Below, piece after piece: positions 23,880 through 37,469 of a DNA stretch of 64,000 bases (within the stretch, counting starts at the first letter, position 1; each line of letters begins with the position of its first letter). This DNA is from Campylorhamphus procurvoides (lineage: Eukaryota; Chordata; Aves; Passeriformes; Dendrocolaptidae): positions 303,554 to 367,553 of the forward strand of contig WBMV01008585.1 of NCBI GenBank assembly GCA_013396655.1, written 5' to 3'. The position numbers and the translations under genes were made by a program. The notes under the pieces are model-generated. The model did not search any database. It was not told where the DNA came from and worked only from the letters and a program-made list of their open reading frames with translations.

Positions 23880-26800
23880 ATACAGATGAGCTATTGACCG
23901 TATGGTGATGGGATCTTGTCCCTCGGGAAGGAGCAGTTCCTGGCTCCTGCTGAGTTCCTTCCAGCAAGTTCAACCACTGAGTCAGAAAAGAAAAATATAA
24001 TTTGACATATAATCCTTGACAAGTTGCTGACCCTTCTATCTGAGGGATGAGAAGACATTATTCTCTGTTTTCACGCAGTTCTTTTTTCTGTAAACAGCAA
24101 TTCTTTGTCCACAGTCTTAAGAAAAAAAAAAAGTCTGAGTTGTAGACAGAAAGTTCAGTTTCGTTTCTGTATGTAAGAAGTCCCTTTTACAGATGATTGA
24201 ATTCAGCCATGTCTGGAGTGGATGTAACAATTGTTTAATAATGTGAAGCCTTAAATTATGTCCATCTGATTCTGTAGGGGGATTTTGCAGACAGGAAGAA
24301 GTTAATTATTCAAAGCTGGATCCAAATCAAGAGTAAGTTTATTTGCTTACACACTGTAAACTTGATAGCTTTAAAGTGGTAACTGACATACTTTTTTAAA
24401 AATATCATTTGTAAGCATGTGCAATGCTGCGAGAAGGTGTTTTTCCAGTCAGGTCAAGAAACAAGTTTTTACCTGTTTATTAATCAATTACACTTTTCTT
24501 GAGAAAAGGCATGTAACCTAACCTAACATTCCAAAATTTTCTGAAAAAAAATACAAGTAGAATCTTTTCAGTTTTTGATTTAAAATTCCTTGTCCTTATT
24601 GGGTTTCCCATCCTCCCCTGCCACCCCAAAATAGTTGGAGTCAACATGACCAGTATGTTTTCAGTGTTCTTGTTTGTAGTAATGTGATGTTATCTTGGTG
24701 GTGTGATTATATTGAAGAATCATAGCTAGATTTTCATCATATTAAGGGCTAGCTGATTTGGTTCCTGAACTGTGAAGAGAAACTTACTAATAGGCTAGAC
24801 CAGCAAAGCTAAGGAGTATTTTATTACTGACCCTGTAAGGTAAGGATGTTATTTGAGGAATTAAATCTTCAGCCACTATTAGAAAGTTAAGCATAGGTAT
24901 GAATTCATATTAATCTTAATTCTAATTTTATTTAAATAAATAGGTACTTGCTATTGAGTTTGATAACTTGACTTCCCTGTCAAATTCTGCAGGATTCTGC
25001 TGACCTCTACTAACCCCTCTTGCTTACATAGAACTTTAGTGATCAGTATCGTAAATGTGTAAAGATTTTCAAGAAAATACTCAAGGAAATGAATTTTCAT
25101 AAGAATTGTCTTATTTTGTCTTTAGCTTCAAACTTGACTTAATACACAAGTTAAAAGATTTTGGAGGTTATAGCCCATACTTAGAGTGATATTAGGACTC
25201 CTTTCTAAAGTAACATTAGGGAGAATGAAATTCAGACTTATGAAAGAGTGGAAACAAACCTGTCACTGTGCTCTTAAGACATGTTGGTGCTCAGAAATTA
25301 ATGAGAAAATACCTATTTGTAGTTATAACAGGCAACACATTCCAAGTTACAGACAAATGGGATCATTGTGAAAGTATCTTGAACTATTCAGAAACTTTAA
25401 AAAAATACTGCTACAAAAGTACAGATATTTCAAGATAAAATAATATTTTTTTTTTCATTGTCACATGTTGTTAAAGTTAACCGAGGAGGAAAAGTTTTCC
25501 AGGTTATGTAAAGCCTAAACCAGGTAAGAGAAATCTTTACTTCAGAAGCAACCTTCTTATCCTGTATGACACTTCATAATCTTAATGCTCTTCATACTAT
25601 TAATGTATCCATATTAAATGAGTTTGATTCTGTTTTGTAATGTTTTTTTGTTTTTGTAGATGAGTCTAAAATGCAGATAAAAAATGATAGCTCTGGCAGA
25701 CAAAATTAATTTTCTGCAAAGGGAGTTAAATCTGTTTTGTGCACAAAAAATGTAATGCTGAAGTCATGTTTTGTGACATTGCCTATCTACAAATGGAGAC
25801 TGAAAAGCCATGCTTCCACGGAAAAGTTTAATGTATAAAAGAAGAAAAAAGGGAAATTCTGTTCTCAGTGAAGTTAATTTTTTTTCCATATCTTTTACAA
25901 GGTCAGTTTTCATCTTCAGTTTTCTAAAAATATACTACCTAGGTGAGTAAATGCAATCTAACAAAAAATGTAAAGAAAAGCCACAGTTACTGAGATAATC
26001 TACATTTTTCACCTTTAATGGTAGGTACCTTTTTTACAATATGTATAGTTTCAGTTACTGTTGATTTTTGAAACATATCCTTATTTTTGAAACATTGATG
26101 ACAATACCAATCTGAATTTCTCTGTAAAATGAAGCTCCAGTCTAATGGTGAAGTGAAACAAAAAAATCAAGAAAACAAGGACAGGATGCTAACTGCTTGA
26201 CTGGCTGACACGTAGCTTAAAGGGAAAGGAAACAGAGCGATTTCACTTCCTATTTGAATCAAACCCTAGTGCTAAAAAAAGAACCAGTGATTGTAATAGC
26301 AAAGTAATTTATTTGGAAAGGGCCACAAGTTGTCAAGGTAAAAAGGAGGAAAAGACAAGTAACAAGATTATTAGAACACATAGTGGCTCTTGCAATGATA
26401 TTTGGAGTACTGTATAAATTTTAGCTACTGCAAGAAAAGAAAAATTATTTTTTGTTGTTAAACAAATAATGATTCCAATAAATTGCTTTAAGCAATAGTT
26501 TGCTTTAAAACCCCAGGAAATTTCAACATTTAGTCTTCTTTATTTCTTACACTAAAACCTCTGGGATTTCTGTTGGCTTTTGAGTACATTTGTAAAATGG
26601 GTGTACAACTCTTCTATGAAACCAAACATATTTCTTTAATTATTATGAATGTGTTATCTTTCCTAGGTCACTTCTTTGGATTCTTACCAAATCCAAAGAA
26701 GTGACTTATGAAATATAACACATTTGCTGATTTTTCTAAGGTATATTAGGTGACTGTATTACAAAGTGCTGTGTTGTCTAATGGAGGTACGGGAAACGCT

Positions 26801-29800
26801 TCCTAGCCCAGCAACTCATAACACAAGGAGGAGATTTGATAATTGTACCATCTTAGTCTAATGTTGGTTTTGGTATACTAGTAGTAGAGGCAAACCCTGC
26901 ACTGTTCCACTCCGATGCAACTCTGTTAAGGCTTTTCCTAGCAGCCTGTATTTCCTAGACAACAATCAAGATTTAAGTAAGGTCTTGCATTTAAATGAAG
27001 GGTTTGAATTTGTGAGCCAGACTGTATAAGTTTACTGACTTTAGACCTTTCAGAATCTGTGAAATTTTCATTTTTTGGGGACATCTGTTATTTTGCTAAG
27101 TCTGATCATCAAGCAAAGCCCTTTGTGTTCTCCACTAACCACGATTAGCCATCTGGCATCTATCTGTAGATTTAGTTTCCCAAACCGTAATTTCTTTCCA
27201 GTGCTAAGCCTAGACAGATGACTAGGGGCCTCCATTGGCGTCTGCTTTTTTGTTATTTTAAAAAATTACTTCCAGTATTTCTGCCCAGTACTTAGCACCC
27301 TTGTTTACTTTAGAGTATTTCCAGCAGATGGGGAAGAATGTTCCATTTTCCTCACATTCAGCACATTTCCAAAGAATGCTGATTTCCTTTTCTTGAGCTA
27401 TAGTGGAACAAGATACCACTGGAATAATATGCTTCAAAAGGGGTTTCTTTCATAGTTGCCCTTCTTAATGGTCCTAGAGATCTCTTAGATGCCAATGTTC
27501 ATCATCTTTCCTTATGTTGCTTTGACTATGCCATAAAAGCAGAAGCATAGATTGTAGAGTGAGTCTGGTCTAAAGAAGTATGCTATGTGTTGTCCACTGC
27601 TTCATACAGCTCTGCATTCATGAAAACCATGCTGACCATGGCTGACAATTAAAACTGAGAAAACAAACAACTGCTCCAGATTACAAGAAAATCAAAATAG
27701 TGCTCAATTCCAAGATAAGAATTGTTTAAAAAGCAACAAACAAACCTCAAACCAAAACAAAAGAAAACCTCCACCTCCCCCCAGAAAACACAGACCCCAA
27801 TCTATCCATAGTTTTTCTTCTGGTTTGGAAGAGTGCCAAATTTTCATTCTGTGGAGACTTGTAGAAGCTTTGAGTTATAAAGACTAACAGAATGGTTTTG
27901 GTAGTGCTTTGTGCCAGTGATGTGGCTTCCACACACTCAGCTCAACATACAGAGTTTATATTCTAAGTATATTAATCAATACCACTGCAAGGCCAGAAAG
28001 CACAAACTCCTCATCCACTTAGCAGTGTTTGGAAAGCAGTGAAGCTAAGTTAAAGTTCTGCTGATGTGGTTTAATTTTTAAAGGTGATGCAGATGGAGTT
28101 TTACTTCACCTTTGTAATGTAATGTTAAAAAGAAGAACTGCTGCTTTCCACTTATATGTTTTGTGGCTCACTTTCAAGTTTTACCTAGGTAAGATTATTT
28201 TAAGAAGTGTTCTCAGCAAACAGACTACTCAACAATTCTGTTCCAAGAGTACAGATAAAAAATCAAATAGAAACATTGATCTAAACTTTGTGGTTAAATA
28301 ATTATTGGTAGCAGGAAGTCTGCCTTCTCATTTTCTTCATCCACTGATTCATCTAGATCAGGTCTTGTATCAGTTTTGAATGGACCGAAGTCAGTGTAAT
28401 TTAGAAAGTTGCCATAAGGTTTCTGAGCCTTTTCAATCTTATGTTAAGAAAGGCTGTGAGTAGTCTAGCTGAATGACAGGCCTCTCTGTATGCATAGAAA
28501 ATTATTATGCAGGACACAGAATACATTCACATAACACTGGTGGGAAAAGTCCAGGGAAGGATCATGAGAATAGGTCAAAGTTTCTAATCTTTCCAGGCTG
28601 TAACACAGGCAGAAGCTGTTTCAGAGTGTATTCTGAAAGAGAGGGTGTGGAAGGTCGTGTCCAAGTAGCTCATGATTTGGCAGGTGAATTCCCCCTTCAC
28701 AAACATGCTCGTAGCCTGTAGCTCCTGGCATCTTACCTGTTTTTCTGGTTTGAAATAGGAGGGGTGAATTTCCATGTATAAAAGTCCTTCTGTCTACAGT
28801 TCACCTCAAATAGTTGTTGAGCAGCTGCCACACTTTCTAGCTGGCCTTAACCCTCAAACTCTATGACAGAGAAACTTTTTTTCTAAAAGTCCTGTGGGAC
28901 ATAAAATATTTTTAATAATTTTTTAAAAATATCAACATTTGAACTACATTGGAAATATTGTTCAGATACAATTTGGACTTTCTCCTAAAAAGGACAAGAA
29001 ATATTTGGGGAGAACAATGTTTGTATTTCTATTTTCACTTTCTACACTAAATCATTCAAAGCTTGCGGGTGCTGATTACAGCATTTCCTCTTGACTTTTT
29101 GTAATGCTCTTTTCTGATAGAAACCTCACGTAAGTATTGCAACAAATGTGTCTGGCATGTATTTCTTTTTTCATTTCAGGAGTGTAAATGAGCCTAAAAA
29201 CGTGTAAAATTCTAAAAATATAGATTTATAATACTAACAGAACATGAAGAATTTATATTAAATATATCTTGAGGTGACATGAGATAAAAAGAGTTCTGAA
29301 AGTCCTGCTGCACTTATCTACTGGTACGTTTTGCAGTCCACCTGCATCCCAGAACTCTATAAATGTCATTACAGAATTGACTGGAAGCATTTGAAGCGAA
29401 ATTACTTGCTTCGTTCTTACTGGCCCAATGTTTGTCTGCAATGATTTCACATTAGCATATGCAACCTTCCATTTTAAAAAATATTTAAATGTCTGGCTTC
29501 TAAAAATAATAATGGATATGAGGTAAGGGGTGAGAGATGAGCTGCAGGAAGATTAAAGAGTACTCTGTAAAAGATTCTTCAAAAGAATGAAGCTGTGTAA
29601 TTCTTAAAAGAATATAGGTTTCCTATTTTATATACATTGCTGACATGTTTGGAGGACCACAGGCTGTTATTAATTTAAAAATAGTTAATAGTTAGAGAAA
29701 GTCTAGGGAATGATGTATGTGTGATAATTATGTTTTATCCACTGCTAAAATGCAGCCCCCACTTAGGGTGAAATGCAGTGTATGTTAAACAGGACTTATC

Positions 29801-31970
29801 AGCACCACAAGGGTTTTAGGTGTCTGATAATCAGGATGACTGATATTAATGGATGACTTGAGAATACAACAATTTTGAGTCACTGACTGCAAATGGATAT
29901 CATGTTTTCAATTTCAGTATGAATGGCTGAATCAAGAAAACAACCAAGGTATCTTTGCTGTATCACCTTGATGGAAATAGATTAATTTTTCACTCTCTGT
30001 GCAGCTTGCTTATTTTGTAAATTTTGGGATTACAGAGTCTATTTCTTGTAATGTTTTTGCACAGTAAGAAGCACAATGAGGTTTAAATCCTCACTGGAAT
30101 GTCTAGGTGCTACTTTGATATGAGTAAATAAATTGCAAACAGTTAAGTAAGTAGTCACATCTTAAGATGCACTTTAGTGCAATTGCAGTCTAATGGAACA
30201 CGAATGAATAGCAAAAGATTTCCCTGCAGCTTGGGAGAGGATAGATGCAGTCTGAAACAATCCTGGCTTTTGCCACAGGCTGTATTTCCAGTTATTCTGA
30301 CTGCAAAGTGAAAGAATATTTTGCATAATGGAATTTGCTTTTTTTTCTTTTTTTTTCTGTATGAGCCAACCACACAAATCACACCCTAAATTGCTCTTTT
30401 ATAAATCACAGTACAGATTACTCTCACAAGCTGCTCAGTGACATTCCACTCTCTCATAAATGTATTTATTGCTTACAGTCCTGCTAGATACTATTAAAAG
30501 TACTTGCCAATAAGGTCTTAATTTAAACTAGATAAGTATTCCCAGAAAGTCAAAACTGTTAGCATAATCCTTGTACTTTATGGCACAGCTGTATGATGCT
30601 AAACAATTTGCATGTATATAGAACACATTCCTGAGGTGGTACCTGAGCCAGCTGTGTTGATGCTGGCCAGTGTGAATGGGTGTTGTGAAAATCAGTGTGC
30701 ATGCGCAGCAGAAGGTGGCTGAGAATCCAGCAGAAAGTTGCCAGGATTCCAACAGAAGGGAAAGTCACTGTTAGGATGACAATGGTAAGATAAGGAATGA
30801 GCTTCTCTGCCTCTGCCTGGAAAGAAGATTCCTGTTTTTGAATGCAGAAACTACAACTGTATTCTGGTACCTGTTTCTTTGTATGTAGGAAGCATAACCC
30901 TGCAGATACTCTTCAAAAATAATCAGACCAAGTGGGAGACCATGCTGCTTACCTCTCATGTATGTTATTTGGATTCATTTGCTAGTTACTTAGGATTCAT
31001 TCAATAGTTGTTTTCACAACTACTCTGAATACCTCTCTGAAAATTCTTGATTTAATTCAAATCACAAATCAAGGTGAGATTAACCTTGAAAATGCGGCAT
31101 CATGTGGTTGTTCCTTGCTTCCTTCCTTCCCCCTTGCAAGGGCCTTCCAGCATGCTTCTGGGACTTAGAGCTCAACACAATGAGTTCCATTTTGTTGCTA
31201 TGTTGCTCTATTCTGTTGAACTAGGCACTACTTAATTTCCTGTTTGCAGATGTTTTGAGTGGCAAGTGTAAGTGTCAGGATGCATGTTCTGGTTTTAAAA
31301 TAATGTACCTTACTATTCCTTTGAAAATACCACTGAAATAAGTGAATGTAACATACTATTTTTATAAAGAAAGCAACATCTTTTTCAGAGTATGCACCAG
31401 AAATTAACTAGTGATCTGAGACAGCCATTTTTGTTTTCCTAGAACTTCAACATTCAGCTGACACTCCTTTACCACTAAAAACAAAGAAAAAACTCCACCC
31501 AACCAGCCCACATAACCAAGTACTCTTATTCAATGTTTTCTTAATCATTGTACAGACAAGACTACACACTCTGGGAGACCTGCCCAGGAAGATTGGGTAA
31601 TCAGTTTAAAAATTACAGACTGAGAGTTTTAGACCAAGAATATAGTGCCTGAACAAATACATGTCATTACAGTGAGGTGGTACACCATACCTTGATGTAC
31701 TGCAACTTATTACAGCCATTTGATGTTGTGACATGGCTCTTTGAACAAGTTCATGTGTTATCATTTCCAATAATGCTTCACAATTACTCTGTTGTTGGCA
31801 CTGAAAAGTTAGCACTCTTCATCCTACCATGTAGATAATAATTCAACAGCTGGAGGATCACTGTGGGCTACTTTCAGGAATCAACCATAAACAGAAGAAA
31901 TAAATACTCCCCTGGAGAATTCAGACTCTTGAAGAAATCCAAGTGGTTACCAAATCAAAACTGTGATAAA
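23880..31970. other. Intergenic DNA, no supported gene
   Basis: AT-rich, about 8 kb. Apart from the hairpin at 26648-26724 I see no repeat family, RNA gene or coding sequence that I can support. Confidence 0.7.
26648..26724. repeat. 77-nt inverted repeat (hairpin)
   Basis: Arms of 35 nt (26648-26682 and 26690-26724) match in reverse complement at 32 of 35 positions, separated by a 7-nt loop. The inner 16 bp around gtcacttctttggatt are perfect. The size and pairing resemble a miRNA precursor or a very short foldback element; neither is proven. No target-site duplication is apparent in the flanks. Confidence 0.85.
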
Positions 31971-31974
31971 ATCA

Positions 31975-33760
31975 CAGAATTGTTTAGGTTGGAAAAGATC
32001 CCTAATATCACTAAGTCCAACTATTAACCCAGAACTGCCAAGTCCACCAACAAACCATGTTCCTAAGTGCCACACCTACATGTCATTTAAATAACCTCAG
32101 GGATGGTGACTCCACCACTACCGTGGACAGCCTGTGACAATGCTTGACAATCTTTTCCATGAAGAAATTTTTTCTGTTATGCAACTTAAACTGCCTCTGG
32201 CACAACTTCAGCCATTTCCTCTTGTCCACCCTCTTGTTACTTTGGAGAAGAGATCGATGCCCACCTTACTACAACCTCCTTTCAGATAGTTTCAAGAGAG
32301 TGATAAGGTCACTCCTGAACTTCCTCTTCTCTAGGCTGAAGAGCTCCAGCTCCTTCAGCTGCTCCTCATACAACTTCTGCTCCAGACCCTTCACCAACTC
32401 CATTGCCCTTCTATGGACTCACTCCAGCACCTCAATGTCCTTCTTGGATTGAGGGGCCCAGAACTGGACTCACAGCGCAGCCTGACTGGTGTCCAGTACA
32501 GAGGAATGCTCTGGTCTTGTGTTGTTGATCCAAGTCAGGATACCATCGGCCTTCTGGGCCACCTGGGCACACTCTGCCTCATGTTCACCTGCTGTTGACC
32601 AGCAACCCCGTGTGCTTTTCCACTGGGCAGCTTTCCAGACACTCTTTTCCCAGCCTGTAGCACTGCCTGGGGTTGTTGTGACCCAAGGGAAGGACCTGGC
32701 GTTTGGCCTTGTTGAACCTCATACCATTGGCCTCAGCCCATGGATCCAGAATGTCCAGAATCCTCTGCAGAGCCTTCCTGCCCTCCCGCAGATAAACACT
32801 CCCACCCAACTTAGTCTCATCTGTGAGCTTGGTGAGGATGCCCTTGATCCCCTCATCCAGATTCACTGATAAAGACCTTAAACAGGACTGCCTCCAGTAC
32901 AGAGCCATGAGTAACACTTGGGACCAACCACCAACTGGATGTAACTCCACTCACCACCACTCTCTGAGCCCAGCCATCCACACAGTTTTTACCCAGCAAA
33001 GAGTGCACCTGTTCAAATGATGTACTGCCAGCTTTTCCAGGAGAATGATGTGGTATCAAAGGCTTTACTGAAGCTCAGGTAGACAGCATCCACAGCTTCT
33101 CCCTAAGGAGATCAGGGGGTCAAGCAGGACCTGCCTTCCGTAAGCCCATGCTAGGTCTGATCTCCCAGTTGTCCTGCATGAACTGTGTGATGGCATTCAC
33201 ACTGATTTACTCCATTACCTTCCCAACACCAAGGTCAGGTGGACAGGCCCGTAGTTGCCTGGATCCTCCTTGCAGCCCATCTTCTACCTGAGCATTACCT
33301 TTGCCGTCCTCCCGTCAACTGGGACCAGCTGGATTAGCCAAGACTGCTGGTAAGTGATTGAAAGTGGCTTGGGGAGCTCTTCCACCAGCTCCCTCAGTAC
33401 CCTTGGGTGGATCCCATCTGGCCCCATAGACCTCCAAGTGTGTGTGTGTAAGTGGTGTAGCAAGTAATTGACCATGTCCCCTTGGATTTTGGAGTCTTCA
33501 TTCTGCTCCCCATCTCTCTCTTCCAGCTCAGTGGGCTGGGTATCCGGAGAACAACTGGTATTACTATTAAAGACTGAGACTAATTAAGCATTAAATACCT
33601 CATCTGTCCTCATCTTTTGTCACAATGTTTCCCTCCACATCCAATAAAGGATGGAGATTCTCCTTATCTCTCCTTTTGTTGCTGATTTATTTATAGAAAC
33701 ATTTTTATTGTCTTTTACAGCAGTAGCCCTCTTAAATTTTCATTGAGTTTTGGCCCTTTG
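31975..33760 (-). mobile_element. CR1 LINE, about 1.8 kb, with reverse-transcriptase remnant
   Basis: The longest CR1 copy here, in minus orientation. The 3' end is at about 31975 (aattgtttaggttggaaaag on +). Proceeding rightwards: tggacagcctgtgacaatgc, tttccatgaagaaatttttt, acaacctcctttcagatagt and ctccagcacctcaatgtcc. On the minus strand at about 33475-33284 the frame reads GPDGIHPRVLRELVEELPKP and then ITYQQSW, a segment of CR1 ORF2 reverse transcriptase. Frames at 32585-32950 and 32853-33059 are other pieces of the same ORF2 in shifted frames, so the copy is broken and inactive. The right boundary is approximate. Confidence 0.92.
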
Positions 33761-33769
33761 CTAACATGT

Positions 33770-36700
33770 TCTTCTCTGTAAAAATTCTCTTCTGAGCTGA
33801 GACATGATTTCTGTTATGAAAATATATTTAAAAATAGCTTGAGAGACAGTTTCTCAGACTAAGACTAGGACTGAGATTATTGGTAGATGTGCTTGAAAGG
33901 AAGTAGTTCACACCTGTGGTGACATTTCTTTATGGGTCTCTTTCTTTAGAGAACATTTTGACACAGATCTCTGACATCTCTCAACTTCAGGCGGCTGAGG
34001 GGATTAAATTATTTCTTACAATGTTTGGAATAAATAAACTGTTAATGTAATATTATTACATATTTAAATAATACAATGTGATTGTGCATAGCAACAAACA
34101 GGGAAAAAACCCCAAACTGTTGTGTGGAATGCAGAATTTATCACACTCTTGGAGACTGTAAACTTGCAGAAGTTCATATGAATGTAAGAAGTAGCTTGAT
34201 GTCTGACAGAGTTGAGAAGATGGGCCAGAAGATCAGTAAAGCTTCTACTCATGTAAGAGCATGTTGAAAGAAAACCACAAACAAGTGACATTTAGTGCAG
34301 AGACTAAAGTCTACAGGCTTTATTCATGTTTTAAATTAGGATAATTTAAGTCAAGATTTGAAGCAAGTTATACTTGCTGGTTTGAGCTGGCCCACTTTTT
34401 GAACTTAGCCCAACATTTGGGTGAGTAAACTTGTATTATGGAGTTTAGAATGTTAAACAAGGGAGTTATGCTACTGTGGATTTTATTTTCATGGCCGTGT
34501 GAGTTTGGTTGGCACAGTAAAACAGGAAACTTTTTCAGACCAGTCTGTTGGCTAAAATAGAGAACTCGTCCTATGGCTTTCCAGTGGGCTCTGTGGTTTG
34601 AGTTGATGATTTTGGTTCAGCTCACAGAAGCCGGTTGTGTTAGCAACACTGTTAGCATTGGCCTTTTTAATCTTAAAGACAAGTCAAAGAACAAATAAAC
34701 TTGTGATTGAGATCTTACTGTGAGAGTTTTCTATTTGGTACAAATGGAGAACATGGCCTCATCACTTTGCTATGGTTAACCTCTAAGTACAGCTCTGCAT
34801 TCCCACGTGCTGTTCACCTGACATCTTGTTTGGGTGAAAATAATTTGCTGAGGTGCTTACCAAATGCTACTGCCCAAGAAAGGTTGTGCTGACAACGTGT
34901 ACCAAATCTGCTGTCCCTTCATGGGTGGTACCAGAGGCCAACAGCATTTTGGTTTGGATCAACTAGAGAATGTGAAACAAAACTGTCCTCTGTGATGAAT
35001 ATTATGTGATGAGTTCAGTCAGAATTCATAAAATCTGTCAGCAGAGCAATTAGAACATACTCTTTATGTCTTAGCTTGTTTTATCTCTTTTCTGTAGCTT
35101 TGGATGGCAGAGAGGTACTGTGACTCCAAAATCTCTGCCTATTCTCTTCTATCGTCTAAGAAAGTTAAGGAGATGAGCAGACAAAGAGGATCAAGGAGGC
35201 AAAAGTAGAGCTAATTTCAGCTGGCAGGTCTACTTTCCCAGCCCAGAGAGTAATCACGCAAAGTAACTGCCATGAAGAAAGCTGTCACTTATTTTTCCTG
35301 AAGATAAAGGCTGTCTCTTAGTCCTTTCCTACTGTTCTGAAGTCAAGATTCCCAGCACCCTGCACGAGCTGTCCATGGCCATGGGTAATGTTGCTTATCA
35401 GTCTGTCACTGTGATTACTACACACTTCCCAGCAGAAGCCTTGCAGCTAAGCTGACCAAGGTGGATTTTGGCAAAAAATAAGCATAGACCAGGGGCTGGG
35501 ATCTATTGTCAGGCTCTGACTCTCTGCATTATGCCCTGAGAAGAGCCATTTATAATCTTTACTTTTCAGCCCTTAATTTGCTTCCTGCGTTCCTCCACCT
35601 GGTCATATATACTGAACACTCAAAACAAATTCCTGGAAGAAGGGAAAATAGAAGCATTTTGAATGGTTAACACCTGAGTGCTGAAGTTAGTCTCTTATAG
35701 CCCCAGTTCTAAGAAAACATTATTGGAAATTTAGTGTCTAATCTTTCTGACAGTTTCTTCTCATGTGCCATTGGGATAATACTATTTACTAGCCTACTGG
35801 GAAGATTTAAGTGATGGAATGATTACTTTTTGTTAAGTGCTAAATTTCATTAGAACATATAAAAATATGCTCCATTTTGCTACAAGATCTCTGTGGATTT
35901 TAGTAAGCAGATGCTATCCTCACATAAAAGCTGGGAGGAGAATAAAACCTCTGTGAAAGCAGACTATCTTCCTGTTTGTCACCTTACCAGAAAACACCAG
36001 AAGTGAGCAAAACCTAGTACTTGCTTTTTTATTTTTTTGCATTTACATAAAGAATTTACCCTGGTTCCTGCCCCAGTTTCACCATGTGGTTTTTACACTT
36101 GTCTGACAAGTGCTGATCTTATATATATAAATTAATATTGAAAACTGGTGTTGATAGATCTGACAGTCAAATGAAATTCTCCTTTTGAAAATAATTTGAA
36201 AAAGTGTTTCTTGTTGTGTGTGACAATAACCACAATTAAGAAGGTAGTGTCTCAATTATCAAAAACTATTCCAATAAAGGAATAATATAGCCAAAAGTCC
36301 TGACATATTGATTTTTGCATTTCTGAAACTTAGTATGAGCTCTGCATCAGTGTAGGAGAGGCCAGAGCTGTGTTTTTAAAGTGCCTCTAAATGCATCATT
36401 TGATTAACTGTGCAGTAGCTGTGTATGTACAAGTGGAAAAAAATAAGATCCTGATGTAAATTCATCAGGCATAAAACCCCCCAACATAACAGAAGGAAGT
36501 AGAAGGGACAGCAGGGGCACTGACAAGTCACTACATCTGAGTGGAAATTTCCATGTATATTAACTATAATGTACCATTTAAGTGAGCATGATTTTGTGTT
36601 TCATGAGGAAACCTAAGCTCTTATTTCCAAGAGTCTACTACAAGAATCACTTCAGAAACAGGTCAAGATTGGCAAATTTTAGAAATTGAAAATGTAGCCT

Positions 36701-37365
36701 TTACAACTATATATTTAGTATAACCTTTCAGGTTAGACCTTATATTTCTTCCTTCCTCAGATGATATTTACAGTCATCCTCTGTATATGAAAGATACAGT
36801 CACATTTCTTTCAATTATTTCAATGCAGCCAACTAGTCACGCGTTGTGGGAAGGTCTCCCTTCTTAGTTTTCAGAATCTGTGCAAAACTACTTTCAGCTC
36901 AGTTGGCAAGCTGAAAGTATAGCTGAAGGTTGCGGCACTGTGAGCAGGGGATCTGCTTCTCCTGCCCTTTCCACTCAATTTCCCTCTTACTGAAATAATC
37001 TTCCTGATGTAATCTTGATGGGAAAGGTTATGATTATGGGGTCTTCTGTAGTGATGATGGTGGTTACAGAGACACATTGTGAGGCCAAGACCAAGTCTTT
37101 TCTTAGTGCTTTGATAGGTTTAGACAGTCTGCTCATGTGTGCTGCAAGCTTCTGCCACATTCATTTTCCAAAGGATGGAATTCCACACAATGAGCACAGA
37201 AACATGTGCAAAGGTGCAGGAAGGCATGGGTGCACAGAGTCAAGTAGTCCTCTTGGACAGGTATACATACCCTTGACTCTGCAGGTTCTTTCTGGTGTAG
37301 GCAGAGCAGCAAAAACCCACATCATGATGCCATATACCATAAAGGACCACAAACAGTGAGATGGG
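33770..37365. other. Intergenic DNA, no supported gene
   Basis: AT-rich; only short open frames without recognisable features. Confidence 0.7.
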
Positions 37366-37367
37366 GA

Positions 37368-37468
37368 ATGGGAAGTTACTGCAGGAGGCTCTACCATGTG
37401 AGCAGGGAGATTGAACCAGATGACCCATTGTGGTCCCTTCCAACCTGACCCATTCTGTGACTGTACTA
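37368..37468 (+). mobile_element. CR1 LINE 3'-end fragment
   Basis: About 100 bp in sense orientation: agggagattgaaccagatga, cccattgtggtcccttccaa and cctgacccattctgtgact, the CR1 3' terminus. Heavily 5' truncated. Confidence 0.9.
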
Positions 37469-37469
37469 G

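Noticed and set aside
32585..33475. Several open frames of 61-126 codons around 32.1-33.5 kb
   Set aside because: They are remnants or antisense shadows of the CR1 copy, including a piece of its reverse transcriptase, broken across frames.
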